Assembly: GCF_016758115.1 (NCBI RefSeq)
Contig: NZ_WIVG01000020.1
Span: 267-37,759 of the forward strand
Reading direction: 5' to 3'
Source: Lactococcus garvieae
GTDB taxonomy: Bacteria > Bacillota > Bacilli > Lactobacillales > Streptococcaceae
DNA: 37,493 bases
This document shows, piece by piece, positions 8,440 through 16,372 of the stretch (the stretch's first letter is position 1; the number at the start of each line of letters is the position of its first letter). The notes beneath the pieces were generated by a model, which was given only the letters and a program-made list of their open reading frames with translations, was not told where the DNA came from and did no database searches. The translations under genes and the position numbers were made by a program.

Positions 8440-8889
8440 TCATTTACCATTTTCATCAACAACTTTTAACGCTTCCTTTATATGTTTTATTGTTGTTGCT
8501 CGAGGATCTTTATCAGTAATTGGTTTACTTGTTTCTCCTGTCTTAAAATTAATCAAATGTGAAATGCCATCTCCAGGAAGCCACAATGCTGCTTCAGCAG
8601 GATTAACGTCTGGTTCTAAAATAACAACGGTATCATCAGTCATAAAACTTGAATCCTTAATTGCATTTTCAAAATTGTTATATGTGCGGAATTTTTCAAT
8701 GCATCCTCGAACAGTATAGTTATCTCTATAGGGAATTGGACGTTTCTTCCTTTCTTTACTTATTGATGTTTTTGATTCACTGCCTGCAATTGTTTGAACT
8801 TTATTCTCATGACCGGCCCTAATATATATTCCACCCAATAATAATAATAAAACTCCTGCGATAGTAAGTAATGTAGTAGTTTTTTTCAT
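8440..8889 (-). CDS. Hypothetical membrane-anchored protein
   Basis: 149-aa protein of unknown family. One N-terminal transmembrane or uncleaved signal segment (residues about 5-24) is followed by a basic linker rich in K, S and R, then a soluble domain of about 95 residues with a single Cys (in RGCIEKF). The sequence suggests an extracytoplasmic domain held at the membrane. The start is supported by GAGG eight nt before the ATG. It begins 15 bp after the stop of the 49-aa ORF and ends just ahead of the disrupted gene, so it is the second member of a four-gene unit. Immunity, regulatory or structural roles cannot be separated from sequence alone. Confidence 0.75.
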   Translation of the reverse strand: MKKTTTLLTIAGVLLLLLGGIYIRAGHENKVQTIAGSESKTSISKERKKRPIPYRDNYTVRGCIEKFRTYNNFENAIKDSSFMTDDTVVILEPDVNPAEAALWLPGDGISHLINFKTGETSKPITDKDPRATTIKHIKEALKVVDENGK

Positions 8890-8904
8890 ATCGCATGCCT
8901 CATT

Positions 8905-9054
8905 CTATTTATTATATACTTCATAGCTTGTTCCCGATTTTGGAGTCCACGATGCAAACGCCATTTCATGATAACCACTGTCTGAGCTTGTATAGTAGGA
9001 AGCGGGGGAGCGCGCTTTAATCAGAGCACCGTAAGTGCCGCCATTGAAGTACAT
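8905..9054 (-). CDS. Small Tyr/Ser/Gly-rich peptide (or C-terminal remnant)
   Basis: 49-aa ORF, MYFNGGTYGALIKARS at the start and SWTPKSGTSYEVYNK at the end, with six tyrosines and no cysteine. The frame stays open 18 codons further upstream (through IYGRIADINDCGQ) to a TAA at about 9110, but only this ATG is available. The Shine-Dalgarno is weak. A promoter (9138-9166) lies about 85 bp ahead. It could be a small secreted or processed peptide, or the tail of a decayed larger protein. It has no signal sequence in the ATG form and resembles no bacteriocin family I can name with confidence. Confidence 0.45.
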   Translation of the reverse strand: MYFNGGTYGALIKARSPASYYTSSDSGYHEMAFASWTPKSGTSYEVYNK

Positions 9055-9137
9055 TTGTCCACAATCATTTATATCCGCAATTCTTCCATATATATTTAAA
9101 AATTGTTACTTTTTCTTAACACCTGCTTTTCGTATAC

Positions 9138-9166
9138 ATTCTAACACACGTTTTATATTATTACAA
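9138..9166 (-). promoter_or_regulatory. Promoter of the accessory cassette
   Basis: Minus-strand TTGTAA, 17 bp, TAGAAT. It faces the 49-aa ORF and the three genes behind it and is the only well-spaced promoter upstream of them. Confidence 0.6.
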
Positions 9167-9308
9167 TACCACAATTGTTTTTTTTGCATAATTATAACAA
9201 AGTTAGAGTGTCGCGTTGTCGCATCCAAATTTAAATCCTTAAAAAAGAGCACTCTGTCTCTCATCTTGTTCTGTGTACATTTTGTGAATTTTATTTTTTC
9301 TTTCTTTT

Positions 9309-9420
9309 GAAAAGCCTGTTTTTCACAGTCTTTTCAATAAGTTAGATATTTTTAGACTCTAATTATAGCAGGAAAATTAGGGAAGCTACTTTTTAGTAAA
9401 AGTGATTTCCTTCCTGCTTA
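9309..9420. other. Hairpin-rich spacer between cassette and pfl
   Basis: The stretch 9168-9477 has no gene. It holds a hairpin at 9309-9335 (GAAAAG-c-CTGT / ACAG-t-CTTTTC) and a long imperfect hairpin at 9369-9420 (GCAGG...CCTGC with the inner stem ACTTTT/AAAAGT). Between them lies a perfect minus-strand extended -10, TGCTATAAT (9362-9370). This could start a small RNA or a long leader for the cassette. Confidence 0.4.
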
Positions 9421-9435
9421 TTTTAGAAAGAATAT

Positions 9436-9471
9436 AAAAAAAACAACTTATCTGAAAGATAAATTGTTTTT
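9436..9471 (-). terminator. Terminator of pfl
   Basis: Stem AAACAATTTATC / GATAAGTTGTTT followed by eight T residues on the minus strand, directly past the pfl stop. Confidence 0.88.
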
Positions 9472-9477
9472 ACTGTT

Positions 9478-11811
9478 TTAAATATTAGAAGTGTGCATTA
9501 CTTCGTTATCATCTTGTGAAAGCACTTCGTGGAATACACGTTCAGTCAATTCTTGTTTTTGTTCTGGTGTAAGGTATTTAGTGTTTACACAGTAACCAGA
9601 GATACGGACAATAACGTCTTCACCAGCCATGATTTTGCCGTAAACATCTTTGAGGTCCATAACGTTAAGGTTAACGTGTTGACCGCCTTGAGTAAAGTAG
9701 CCATCAAGAATTTGAACCAGATTCTCTACTTGTTCGTCACGTGTTTTACCAAGTGCACGCGGTGAAACTTGGGTTGTCAATGAGATACCGTCGTTTGCAT
9801 GTGCGAAGTCAAGTTTAGACAGTGAGTTCAAGTTTTGGAGCCATCCGCCACGTGATTTGTTTGATGGGTTAGCACCTGGTGAGAAGAATTCTACTTTAGA
9901 CTTATTCACTGAACCGTCTTCGTTGAGGAATACACCTTTATGAACTGGTGAGTTACCTGTCTGTTTAGAGTAAGCAACGTTTGAAGTGATAGTCAAGAGT
10001 GAAACTGTAGCTTCAGCATTTTTGTAAAGTTTGTGTGAAGCTAATTTTTCGTAGTACATCTTCATCAAAAGTTTAGCGATATCGTCTACACGATCATCGT
10101 CTTCACCATAACGTGGGAAGTCACCTTCAACTTCGTAATCGTAGATATAGCCGTTTTCATCACGAATTGTTTTAACTTTAGCATATTTGATGGCTGAAAG
10201 TGAGTCAACCGTATTGGCGAAACCACAGATACCGAAGCCCATGTTGGCACGAACGCGTGTTGGCAAGAAGGCCATTTGCACTGCTTCATAGTTGTACTTA
10301 TCCGTCATATAGTGAATGATGTTCATTGCATCCACATAAGTATCTGTCAACCAAGTCAATGATTTGTCAAAGTTTTCCATAACTGTATCGTAGTCAAGGA
10401 CTTCGTCAGTGACAGGTTCAATGTCGAATACTTTGTAGTCTTTATGAACGTCATCATAACCACCGTTCAAACCAGTAAGCATTGCTTTCAGAACGTTGAC
10501 ACGCGCACCAAAGTATTGGAGGTTGTGACGTTCGTTTTCATTTTCTGGATCAAGTGGTGATACACAACATGAGATACAAGACATTTCGCCGTAGCCTTCT
10601 TTAGCCATTGTTTCAACACCTTCATATTGGATAGAAGAGTGTTTATGAGACATTGACATTGCATAGCGTTTGAAGGCATGTGGTAACTTATCAGACCAAA
10701 GAACAGTCAAGTTTGGTTCTGGAGCGTTACCGATAGTATCCAATGTGTTAAGGAAACGGTAGTCCATTTTTGTAACACGGTGACGACCGTCGTTACCCAT
10801 ACCAGCCATGGATGTTGTGATGAATGTTGGGTCACCAGAGTATAGCTCATCATAGGCAGCAGCACGCGCAAACTTCATTGTACGGAGTTTCAATACGAAA
10901 TCATCAACGAATTCTTGAATTTCTTTTTCAGTGAATGTACCCCGTTCAAGGTCACGTTCAGCAAAGATATCAAGAACGATTGGCACACGACCAAGTGAAG
11001 TTGCAGCACCATTGATTACACGACATACAGCCATGTAAGCAATATTGATCCATTGGATAGCTTCTTTCGTGTTCAAAGCTGGACGGCGAACATCAAGCCC
11101 ATAAAGATCACCAAACTTAGCCACTTGGTCAAGTGCTTGGTATTGCATGTTGATTTCTTCTTTAAGACGAATGTTTTCATCGTTGATTTCAGTGATTGCA
11201 TCCCACTCGCGTGCTTTTTCTTTCATCAGATAGTCTGCACCATAAAGCGCAAGGCGTGCGTAAACACCAATGATACGTCCACGTGAGTAAGCATCTGGCA
11301 AACCAGTTACTGTATGTGCGTGACGCGCTTTACGAATAGCTGATGTATAAGCGCGGAAGATACCATCATTTACAGAAGTCATTGTTGTATCCAAAATATC
11401 ATGCAATTCAGGATCAACACTGAGTCCATGTTCTGTCAAGATTTTTTCTGCTACACGAAGACCACCTTTTGGCATGAAGTTCAGACGGAAAAGTTCGCTG
11501 TTTTGCATACCATAAATTAATTCAAGGTCTTTATTTTCAGGGTCTACATAACCTGCAGGGATTTTGTGAATAGAAGAAACACGGTCTGTATCAAATGGGA
11601 AGCCTACTTCTTCATAATGCGCTTTTGTAGTCTCAATGATGTCTTTTACTTTAAGCGTACGTTCTGTTGGGCCTTCAAGGAAACTCTCGTCTCCATCGTA
11701 AGGTTTATAGTTGGCTTGAACAAAGCGTGTTACGCTCGCTTTATCACGCCAGTCTGTTCCTTTAAAACCTTCCCAGGCTTGCTCAAAGATTTCTTTAGTT
11801 TCTGTTTTCAT
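9478..11811 (-). CDS. pfl: Formate C-acetyltransferase (pyruvate formate-lyase)
   Basis: Glycyl-radical enzyme that splits pyruvate with CoA into acetyl-CoA and formate in anaerobic mixed-acid fermentation. At 777 aa it is full length. The catalytic cysteine pair is Cys415-Cys416 in [13 protein letters not shown]. The radical glycine is Gly739 in VRISGYCVN near the C-terminus. The ATG follows GGAGA. It is a single-gene unit with its own promoter and terminator. The activating enzyme (pflA) is not in the window. The protein is oxygen sensitive in its active form. The preceding spacer holds an inverted repeat but no regulator site I can name with confidence. Confidence 0.97.
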   Translation of the reverse strand: MKTETKEIFEQAWEGFKGTDWRDKASVTRFVQANYKPYDGDESFLEGPTERTLKVKDIIETTKAHYEEVGFPFDTDRVSSIHKIPAGYVDPENKDLELIYGMQNSELFRLNFMPKGGLRVAEKILTEHGLSVDPELHDILDTTMTSVNDGIFRAYTSAIRKARHAHTVTGLPDAYSRGRIIGVYARLALYGADYLMKEKAREWDAITEINDENIRLKEEINMQYQALDQVAKFGDLYGLDVRRPALNTKEAIQWINIAYMAVCRVINGAATSLGRVPIVLDIFAERDLERGTFTEKEIQEFVDDFVLKLRTMKFARAAAYDELYSGDPTFITTSMAGMGNDGRHRVTKMDYRFLNTLDTIGNAPEPNLTVLWSDKLPHAFKRYAMSMSHKHSSIQYEGVETMAKEGYGEMSCISCCVSPLDPENENERHNLQYFGARVNVLKAMLTGLNGGYDDVHKDYKVFDIEPVTDEVLDYDTVMENFDKSLTWLTDTYVDAMNIIHYMTDKYNYEAVQMAFLPTRVRANMGFGICGFANTVDSLSAIKYAKVKTIRDENGYIYDYEVEGDFPRYGEDDDRVDDIAKLLMKMYYEKLASHKLYKNAEATVSLLTITSNVAYSKQTGNSPVHKGVFLNEDGSVNKSKVEFFSPGANPSNKSRGGWLQNLNSLSKLDFAHANDGISLTTQVSPRALGKTRDEQVENLVQILDGYFTQGGQHVNLNVMDLKDVYGKIMAGEDVIVRISGYCVNTKYLTPEQKQELTERVFHEVLSQDDNEVMHTSNI

Positions 11812-11854
11812 ATCGAAAATCTCCTTTGGTCTTTCTGTTTCAGATTACTCTTTC

Positions 11855-11882
11855 ATTATATCATACAGTTCACTAAATTCAA
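11855..11882 (-). promoter_or_regulatory. Promoter of pfl
   Basis: Minus-strand TTGAAT, 16 bp, TATAAT, about 43 bp before the pfl ATG. Well-formed housekeeping promoter. Confidence 0.78.
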
Positions 11883-11953
11883 GCGATATACGCGGATGAT
11901 TGCACTTTCTTTACTAGTACAGTTTTATTTTTGTGACAATCTGTTATAGTTTT

Positions 11954-11981
11954 TATATGAAAAAATTCATTTTATCATATA
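11954..11981. repeat. Inverted repeat upstream of the pfl promoter
   Basis: Perfect 7-bp arms TATATGA / TCATATA separated by 14 bp, about 70 bp upstream of the pfl -35. It may be an operator, but it matches no consensus I can name and could be chance in AT-rich DNA. Confidence 0.35.
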
Positions 11982-11996
11982 AAGTTACCAATATAC

Positions 11997-12026
11997 AAAA
12001 AGCCAAGCCTGAGGCTTGACTCTTTT
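11997..12026 (-). terminator. Terminator of hpf
   Basis: Minus-strand stem TCAAGCC / GGCTTGG with a two-to-four-base loop, followed by CTTTTTG. It lies about 30 bp past the hpf stop. Confidence 0.8.
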
Positions 12027-12054
12027 ACTTGATAGAAACGCTTCACTTCTAAGA

Positions 12055-12612
12055 TTAGTTTGTTTCAATCAAACCGATATTTCCATCTGTACGACGGTAA
12101 ACTACACTTGTACTGTCTGTATCAGCATCTGTAAAGATATAGAAATCGTGTCCTAACATATCCATTTGCAAAACTGCTTCCTCTGAGTCCATAGGCTTAA
12201 GAGAAACATGCTTTGTGCGGACAATTTTTACTTGTTCTTCGTTCACTTCTTCAACTTCTTCAAGTGGAGCAAACTCATCACCAAAGGCTTGACCTGTAGG
12301 AACATTGATTTTAGACTTGCGGTTCACACGTGTCTTGTACTTACGAATTTGACGTTCTAATTTTTCCTCAACAAAGTCAATAGCTGCATACATATCAGTT
12401 GCTGTATCTTCTGCACGCAGAGTTACATTTTTAGCTGGAACTGTAACTTCTGCTTTGTAACGTTTATCTGAGTATACTTTGAGGTTTACATAGGCTGTCA
12501 CTTCATGACCATCGTTGAAATATTTCTCAAGCTTTCCAACCTTATCTTCAACATATGAGCGGATTGAATCTGTTAATTCAAAATTTTCACCACGGATATT
12601 ATATTTGATCAT
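12055..12612 (-). CDS. hpf: Long-form ribosome hibernation promoting factor
   Basis: 185-aa HPF that binds the 30S decoding region and drives 100S dimer formation in stationary phase or stress. Residues about 1-95 form the basic ribosome-binding domain (MIKYNIRGENFELTDSIRSY at the start, DKRYKAEVTV and AAIDFVEEKLERQIRKYK further on). A linker rich in E follows, and the C-terminal dimerisation domain (about 125-185) contains EAVLQMDMLGHDFYIFTDAD. The length marks the long form of Firmicutes. It has its own strong promoter at the very end of clpC and its own terminator. Confidence 0.96.
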   Translation of the reverse strand: MIKYNIRGENFELTDSIRSYVEDKVGKLEKYFNDGHEVTAYVNLKVYSDKRYKAEVTVPAKNVTLRAEDTATDMYAAIDFVEEKLERQIRKYKTRVNRKSKINVPTGQAFGDEFAPLEEVEEVNEEQVKIVRTKHVSLKPMDSEEAVLQMDMLGHDFYIFTDADTDSTSVVYRRTDGNIGLIETN

Positions 12613-12710
12613 AGAGTTTACCTTAACGGCTCTTTTGATGAATCTTCACTGTTTTTGCATCTGCGGGACAGTCAAGTCTTAAGAACCGTCCTTTCTTTAT
12701 TTCTAATTTA

Positions 12711-12739
12711 ATTATAATATATAATCGCTTTCAAGTCAA
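12711..12739 (-). promoter_or_regulatory. Promoter of hpf, overlapping the clpC stop
   Basis: Minus-strand TTGACT, 17 bp, TATAAT. The -35 overlaps the clpC stop codon at 12736. The leader holds a hairpin GGACGGT / ACTGTCC at about 12668-12693. Confidence 0.8.
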
Positions 12740-15186
12740 TCGATAACATGTATTCTAATTTTTTTATTAGAAGAACCTATAGACACTGTATTCCCTGGCT
12801 GAATATCTCCGGTCAGTAATTGTTCACTCAGGAGATCTTCAACTTCTCGTTGGAGCGCTTTACGCAGTGGGCGTGCACCATACTCAGGGTCAAAACCTTT
12901 GTCTGCGATGACTTTTAAGGCAGATGGTGTAAACCTCACTTTAATATCTTGCTCTTTTAAGCGCGAAACAAGCGACTTACTCATGATTTTCACAACTTGT
13001 TCAATTTCTTTTTCCGTGAGGGAATGGAAGACAATTGTTTCATCTATGCGATTAAGGAATTCAGGGCGGTAGTGTTTCTTTAATTCTTCCATAATCCTAG
13101 CCTTCATAGCTGTATAATCTTTTGCGATTGCTTTTGCACCAAAACCAACTGTTTTATCATCCCGAAGCGCTGTCGCTCCAAGGTTGGAGGTCATGATGAT
13201 AATTGTATTACGAAAATCAACCTTGCGCCCCTTGGTATCTGTAACAAAACCATCATCCAAAATTTGTAGCATAATGTTGAAAATATCTGGATGGGCTTTT
13301 TCAATTTCATCAAGTAAGATAACCGAGTAAGGTTTATTACGCACCTGCTCTGTGAGCTGACCCCCTTCATCATATCCCACATATCCCGGAGGAGCGCCAA
13401 TCAAACGTGAAGTGGAAAACTTTTCCATAAATTCGCTCATGTCTACACGAATCATGTTTTCTTCACTGCCAAAGACGCTCTCAGCCAAGGCCTTGGCAAG
13501 CTCTGTCTTACCGACACCTGTAGGACCGAGGAACATAAATGACCCTAGAGGGCGTCTCGTATCAGCAACTCCTGAACGTGCCCGCCGAATTGCGCGAGAC
13601 ACCGCTGTTATGGCTTCTTCTTGTCCAACGACCCGCTTGTGTAACTCTTTTTCAAGATTAATCAAGCGCTCACTTTCTGTTTTCGTCATTTGTTGTAGAG
13701 GAATCCCTGTAAGATTTGAAACAACAGCATAAACGTCGCTTTCTTGAACGAGGGGAATATCTTCTTCAGATAACGGAAAATTATCAATCTTACGGACTAA
13801 TTTCTGAGTGTTTTTTTCAATTTTTTGTGCTTCGAGGATATCAAGAGACACAACCGCAGCTTGTAACTTCCTTTCTTCTTCTTTCAGCTCTGCTTTTAAT
13901 TCATCCAATTTACTATGGTTTGTCTTACGCGTTATCTTGACTTTTGCCGCCGCTTCATCAAGAAGATCAATGGCCTTGTCTGGCAAACGGCGACTTGGCA
14001 TGTATCGGTTACTCAGACTTACTGCCCGCTCTAAGGCTCCATCCTCAAACTTGACTGTATGATAAACTTCAAATTTTTCTTTCAGCCCCTGTAAAATGGC
14101 AATGGTCTCGTCTTCTGACGGTTCCTCGACATTTATACGCGCAAAGCGGCGCTCCAGAGCTTCGTCCTTTTCGATATATTTCTGGTATTCCTGATAAGTC
14201 GTTGCTCCAATAAGCTGAAATTCTCCACGCGCGAGTGCGGGCTTCAAAATATTTGAAGCATCATTTACAGAGTCCATTCCTCCACCAGCTCCGATGATCG
14301 TATGGAGTTCATCAATAAACACAATAACATTTTTATCATGGGTTACTTCATCCACAATAGCTGTTAAGCGATCCTCAAATTCGCCGCGGAACTTCGTACC
14401 AGCAACAACCATGGCCATATTTAAAGCCATGATGCGGCTGCCACGGAGATCAGCAGGCACATCTCCCTGCACCACACGTGTTGCAAAGCCTTCAATAATC
14501 GCAGATTTACCTACACCAGGCTCTCCGACTAAGACAGGATTATTTTTAGTACGGCGACTCAAAATATGGATAAGGCGTTCCACTTCACGCATTCTTCCTA
14601 TCATTGGATCAAGCCTGCCTTCACGAGCAGCTTTGGTTAAATCTGTGGATACCGTGTCCAATGTGGGCGTTGTCGTGGTTTCTGAAACTTTCCCTGAGAG
14701 ATTTCTCTTTGAGGCCGGTGTTACAGCTTTCCGACGTTCTGGAACACGTAAATATGCTTTTTGTTCCAGTTTTTTTCGAAGATTTGCAGTATTGATATTC
14801 TGCTCCCGTAAAAGTTGTGCCGCAAAGCTCGCTTCGTTAGCCAATACCATGTACAACAGATGTTCCGTTCCCACACGATTTTTATCGTTGTTTTGTGCTA
14901 AAACTTTTGCTTGCTCAATAATATTTTCTACTCTTGGGCTAAATTTTATTTCTGATTTTTTTGTTTTGACTTGACTTGAAAAGTCCTCAATGTCGATTAA
15001 CATCTCTTCTAAATCAAGTTGCTCAGAATTTAATAGGGTAAATGCCAATGAAGAGGGAACTTCAGCCAATGCTGCCAAGAGGTGCGAACTTTCCACCCAG
15101 GCATAGTTAAACTTATAGGCATAGTCAATAGACTTCTGAAGTACACGCATGACTTGCGGTGTAAATTCCTTTTCATTAAATTTCAT
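12736..15186 (-). CDS. clpC: ATP-dependent Clp protease ATPase subunit ClpC
   Basis: Hsp100 unfoldase that feeds substrates to ClpP in the cytosol. The 816 aa comprise an N-terminal Clp_N repeat domain (1-145), AAA+ module 1 with Walker A GEPGVGKS (221-228) and Walker B VIVFIDELHT (288-297), a short coiled middle region (about 425-470), AAA+ module 2 with GPTGVGKT (554-561) and VILLDEIEKAHPD, and the D2 small domain. It overlaps ctsR by 11 bp. mcsA and mcsB are absent between them, as in streptococci and lactococci. Repressed by CtsR through the operator upstream of ctsR. Confidence 0.97.
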   Translation of the reverse strand: MKFNEKEFTPQVMRVLQKSIDYAYKFNYAWVESSHLLAALAEVPSSLAFTLLNSEQLDLEEMLIDIEDFSSQVKTKKSEIKFSPRVENIIEQAKVLAQNNDKNRVGTEHLLYMVLANEASFAAQLLREQNINTANLRKKLEQKAYLRVPERRKAVTPASKRNLSGKVSETTTTPTLDTVSTDLTKAAREGRLDPMIGRMREVERLIHILSRRTKNNPVLVGEPGVGKSAIIEGFATRVVQGDVPADLRGSRIMALNMAMVVAGTKFRGEFEDRLTAIVDEVTHDKNVIVFIDELHTIIGAGGGMDSVNDASNILKPALARGEFQLIGATTYQEYQKYIEKDEALERRFARINVEEPSEDETIAILQGLKEKFEVYHTVKFEDGALERAVSLSNRYMPSRRLPDKAIDLLDEAAAKVKITRKTNHSKLDELKAELKEEERKLQAAVVSLDILEAQKIEKNTQKLVRKIDNFPLSEEDIPLVQESDVYAVVSNLTGIPLQQMTKTESERLINLEKELHKRVVGQEEAITAVSRAIRRARSGVADTRRPLGSFMFLGPTGVGKTELAKALAESVFGSEENMIRVDMSEFMEKFSTSRLIGAPPGYVGYDEGGQLTEQVRNKPYSVILLDEIEKAHPDIFNIMLQILDDGFVTDTKGRKVDFRNTIIIMTSNLGATALRDDKTVGFGAKAIAKDYTAMKARIMEELKKHYRPEFLNRIDETIVFHSLTEKEIEQVVKIMSKSLVSRLKEQDIKVRFTPSALKVIADKGFDPEYGARPLRKALQREVEDLLSEQLLTGDIQPGNTVSIGSSNKKIRIHVID

Positions 15187-15628
15187 CGTCTCGATCCAAT
15201 CTCTGTAGTATTTTTATCATCATTTTTGCTCTGCAACTGTTAGAAATATCACTATCAACCAGAAGCAACAGGAGAAGATTGCCTTCTCGTTCAGTCAAAA
15301 TATTTTCATCAAATAAAAGTTGCAAAACATCTTGAGCCATGCTCTCTGTCAAACTTTCTGGCAACTTCTGAATCAAATCAAGCAGAAACTCGTGTTTTGC
15401 TGAATAATGATATTTGAATATTTTTATATAACCGCCGCCACCCCGTTTTGACTCTACATCAAAGCCTTTTGACGGTGTGAAGCGTGTTTTAATAACATAG
15501 TTAATTTGCGAAGGCACCACATCAAATTGGTTGGCTAAATCTGCACGCTTAATCTCAATCTCACGTGCTTCTTCCAACAGCTTTCGCAAATAAGCTTCGA
15601 TAATATCTGAAGTATTTTGAGCAGACAT
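15176..15628 (-). CDS. ctsR: Class III stress-gene repressor CtsR
   Basis: 150-aa dimeric heat-sensing repressor of clp genes. The winged helix-turn-helix region contains FDVVPSQINYVIKTRF and the glycine-rich wing SKRGGGGYI (residues about 35-70), the thermosensing loop of the family. The C-terminal dimerisation domain follows. The start is ATG with GGAGG upstream. A CtsR operator overlaps its own promoter, giving autoregulation, and clpC follows with overlap. In the absence of McsB arginine kinase, inactivation would rest on heat sensing by the wing. Confidence 0.96.
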   Translation of the reverse strand: MSAQNTSDIIEAYLRKLLEEAREIEIKRADLANQFDVVPSQINYVIKTRFTPSKGFDVESKRGGGGYIKIFKYHYSAKHEFLLDLIQKLPESLTESMAQDVLQLLFDENILTEREGNLLLLLLVDSDISNSCRAKMMIKILQRLDRDDEI

Positions 15629-15641
15629 AGAACCTCCAATC

Positions 15642-15664
15642 TTTGACCTTTATTGACTATTATA
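15642..15664 (-). promoter_or_regulatory. CtsR operator and -10 of the ctsR-clpC promoter
   Basis: Minus-strand direct heptads AGTCAAT-aaa-GGTCAAA (15642-15658) match the CtsR box (A/GGTCAAA-NAN-A/GGTCAAA). They sit immediately downstream of a TATAAT (15659-15664), so bound CtsR would cover the transcription start. A weak -35 TTGGTA lies 18 bp upstream of the -10. Confidence 0.9.
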
Positions 15665-15741
15665 TCGAATTTTTTACTTTTTTACCAAAAATAGTGGTTG
15701 GAGCTTCCTTAATAAATAAAAGTATCCTCGAAGGACTGATG

Positions 15742-15775
15742 AAAAAGTCGAGAAAATCATCTTTCTCGACTTTTT
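15742..15775 (-). terminator. Terminator of greA
   Basis: Very stable stem AAAAAGTCGAGAAA / TTTCTCGACTTTTT with a 6-nt loop; potentially bidirectional. It ends the mltG-greA unit. Confidence 0.88.
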
Positions 15776-15875
15776 ATACAAAATACAAGCAGCACTTACT
15801 TATCTTTAAACGACTTATTTCATTTAAGAAAATATGTCAAATATTTTTCAGCGCCCATCCTATAGAGATAAGTTT

Positions 15876-16349
15876 TTATTTTACATCCACAATCTTGACT
15901 TCGATTTCACCCATAGGTAATGGAATGTTTACAACATCGCCTACTTTACGGCCAATCAAAGCCTGAGCGATTGGTGACTCATTCGAGATTTTTCCTGCAA
16001 ACGGGTCTGCTTCAGCAGTACCAACGATTTGATATTCTTCTTCCTCGTCATCACCTACTTCTTGGAAAACTACAGCCTTACCAAGTGCAACTTCATTCTT
16101 ATCGATATTGGCGTTGTCCACGATTTCAGCGTAACGAATCATTGTTTCCACTGTAGAAATGCGTCCCTCAATAAAAGCTTGTTCATCTTTTGCTGCTTCA
16201 TATTCTGAATTTTCTGAGAGATCTCCGTAGCTGCGTGCGACTTTGATGCGCTCAACAACTTCTGGACGTTTTACCAATTTAAGGTTATCTAATTCTTGTT
16301 CTAGTTTTTCCAGACCTTCTTTGGTCATAGGGAAAGTTTTTTCTACCAT
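15876..16349 (-). CDS. greA: Transcription elongation factor GreA
   Basis: 157-aa secondary-channel factor that stimulates transcript cleavage by backtracked RNA polymerase. The N-terminal coiled coil spans residues about 1-75; the two acidic tip residues are within [16 protein letters not shown], and the C-terminal globular domain includes [20 protein letters not shown] and [11 protein letters not shown]. The ATG follows AAGGAT. It lies 23 bp after mltG, a pairing common to streptococci and lactococci, and has a strong terminator. Confidence 0.97.
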   Translation of the reverse strand: MVEKTFPMTKEGLEKLEQELDNLKLVKRPEVVERIKVARSYGDLSENSEYEAAKDEQAFIEGRISTVETMIRYAEIVDNANIDKNEVALGKAVVFQEVGDDEEEEYQIVGTAEADPFAGKISNESPIAQALIGRKVGDVVNIPLPMGEIEVKIVDVK

Positions 16350-16372
16350 TTTTTTATCCTTTTTTAAGTTAA

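Noticed and set aside
11935-11960. TTGTGACAA-like half site upstream of pfl considered as a Rex operator
   Set aside because: Only one half matches; the second arm is not a TTCACAA.
12030-12050. Catabolite-response-element-like GAAACGCTTCA
   Set aside because: It lies between the hpf stop and its terminator, away from any promoter, and misses one invariant base.
14294-14974. 226-aa plus-strand ORF
   Set aside because: Antisense shadow of clpC with biased composition and no ribosome site.
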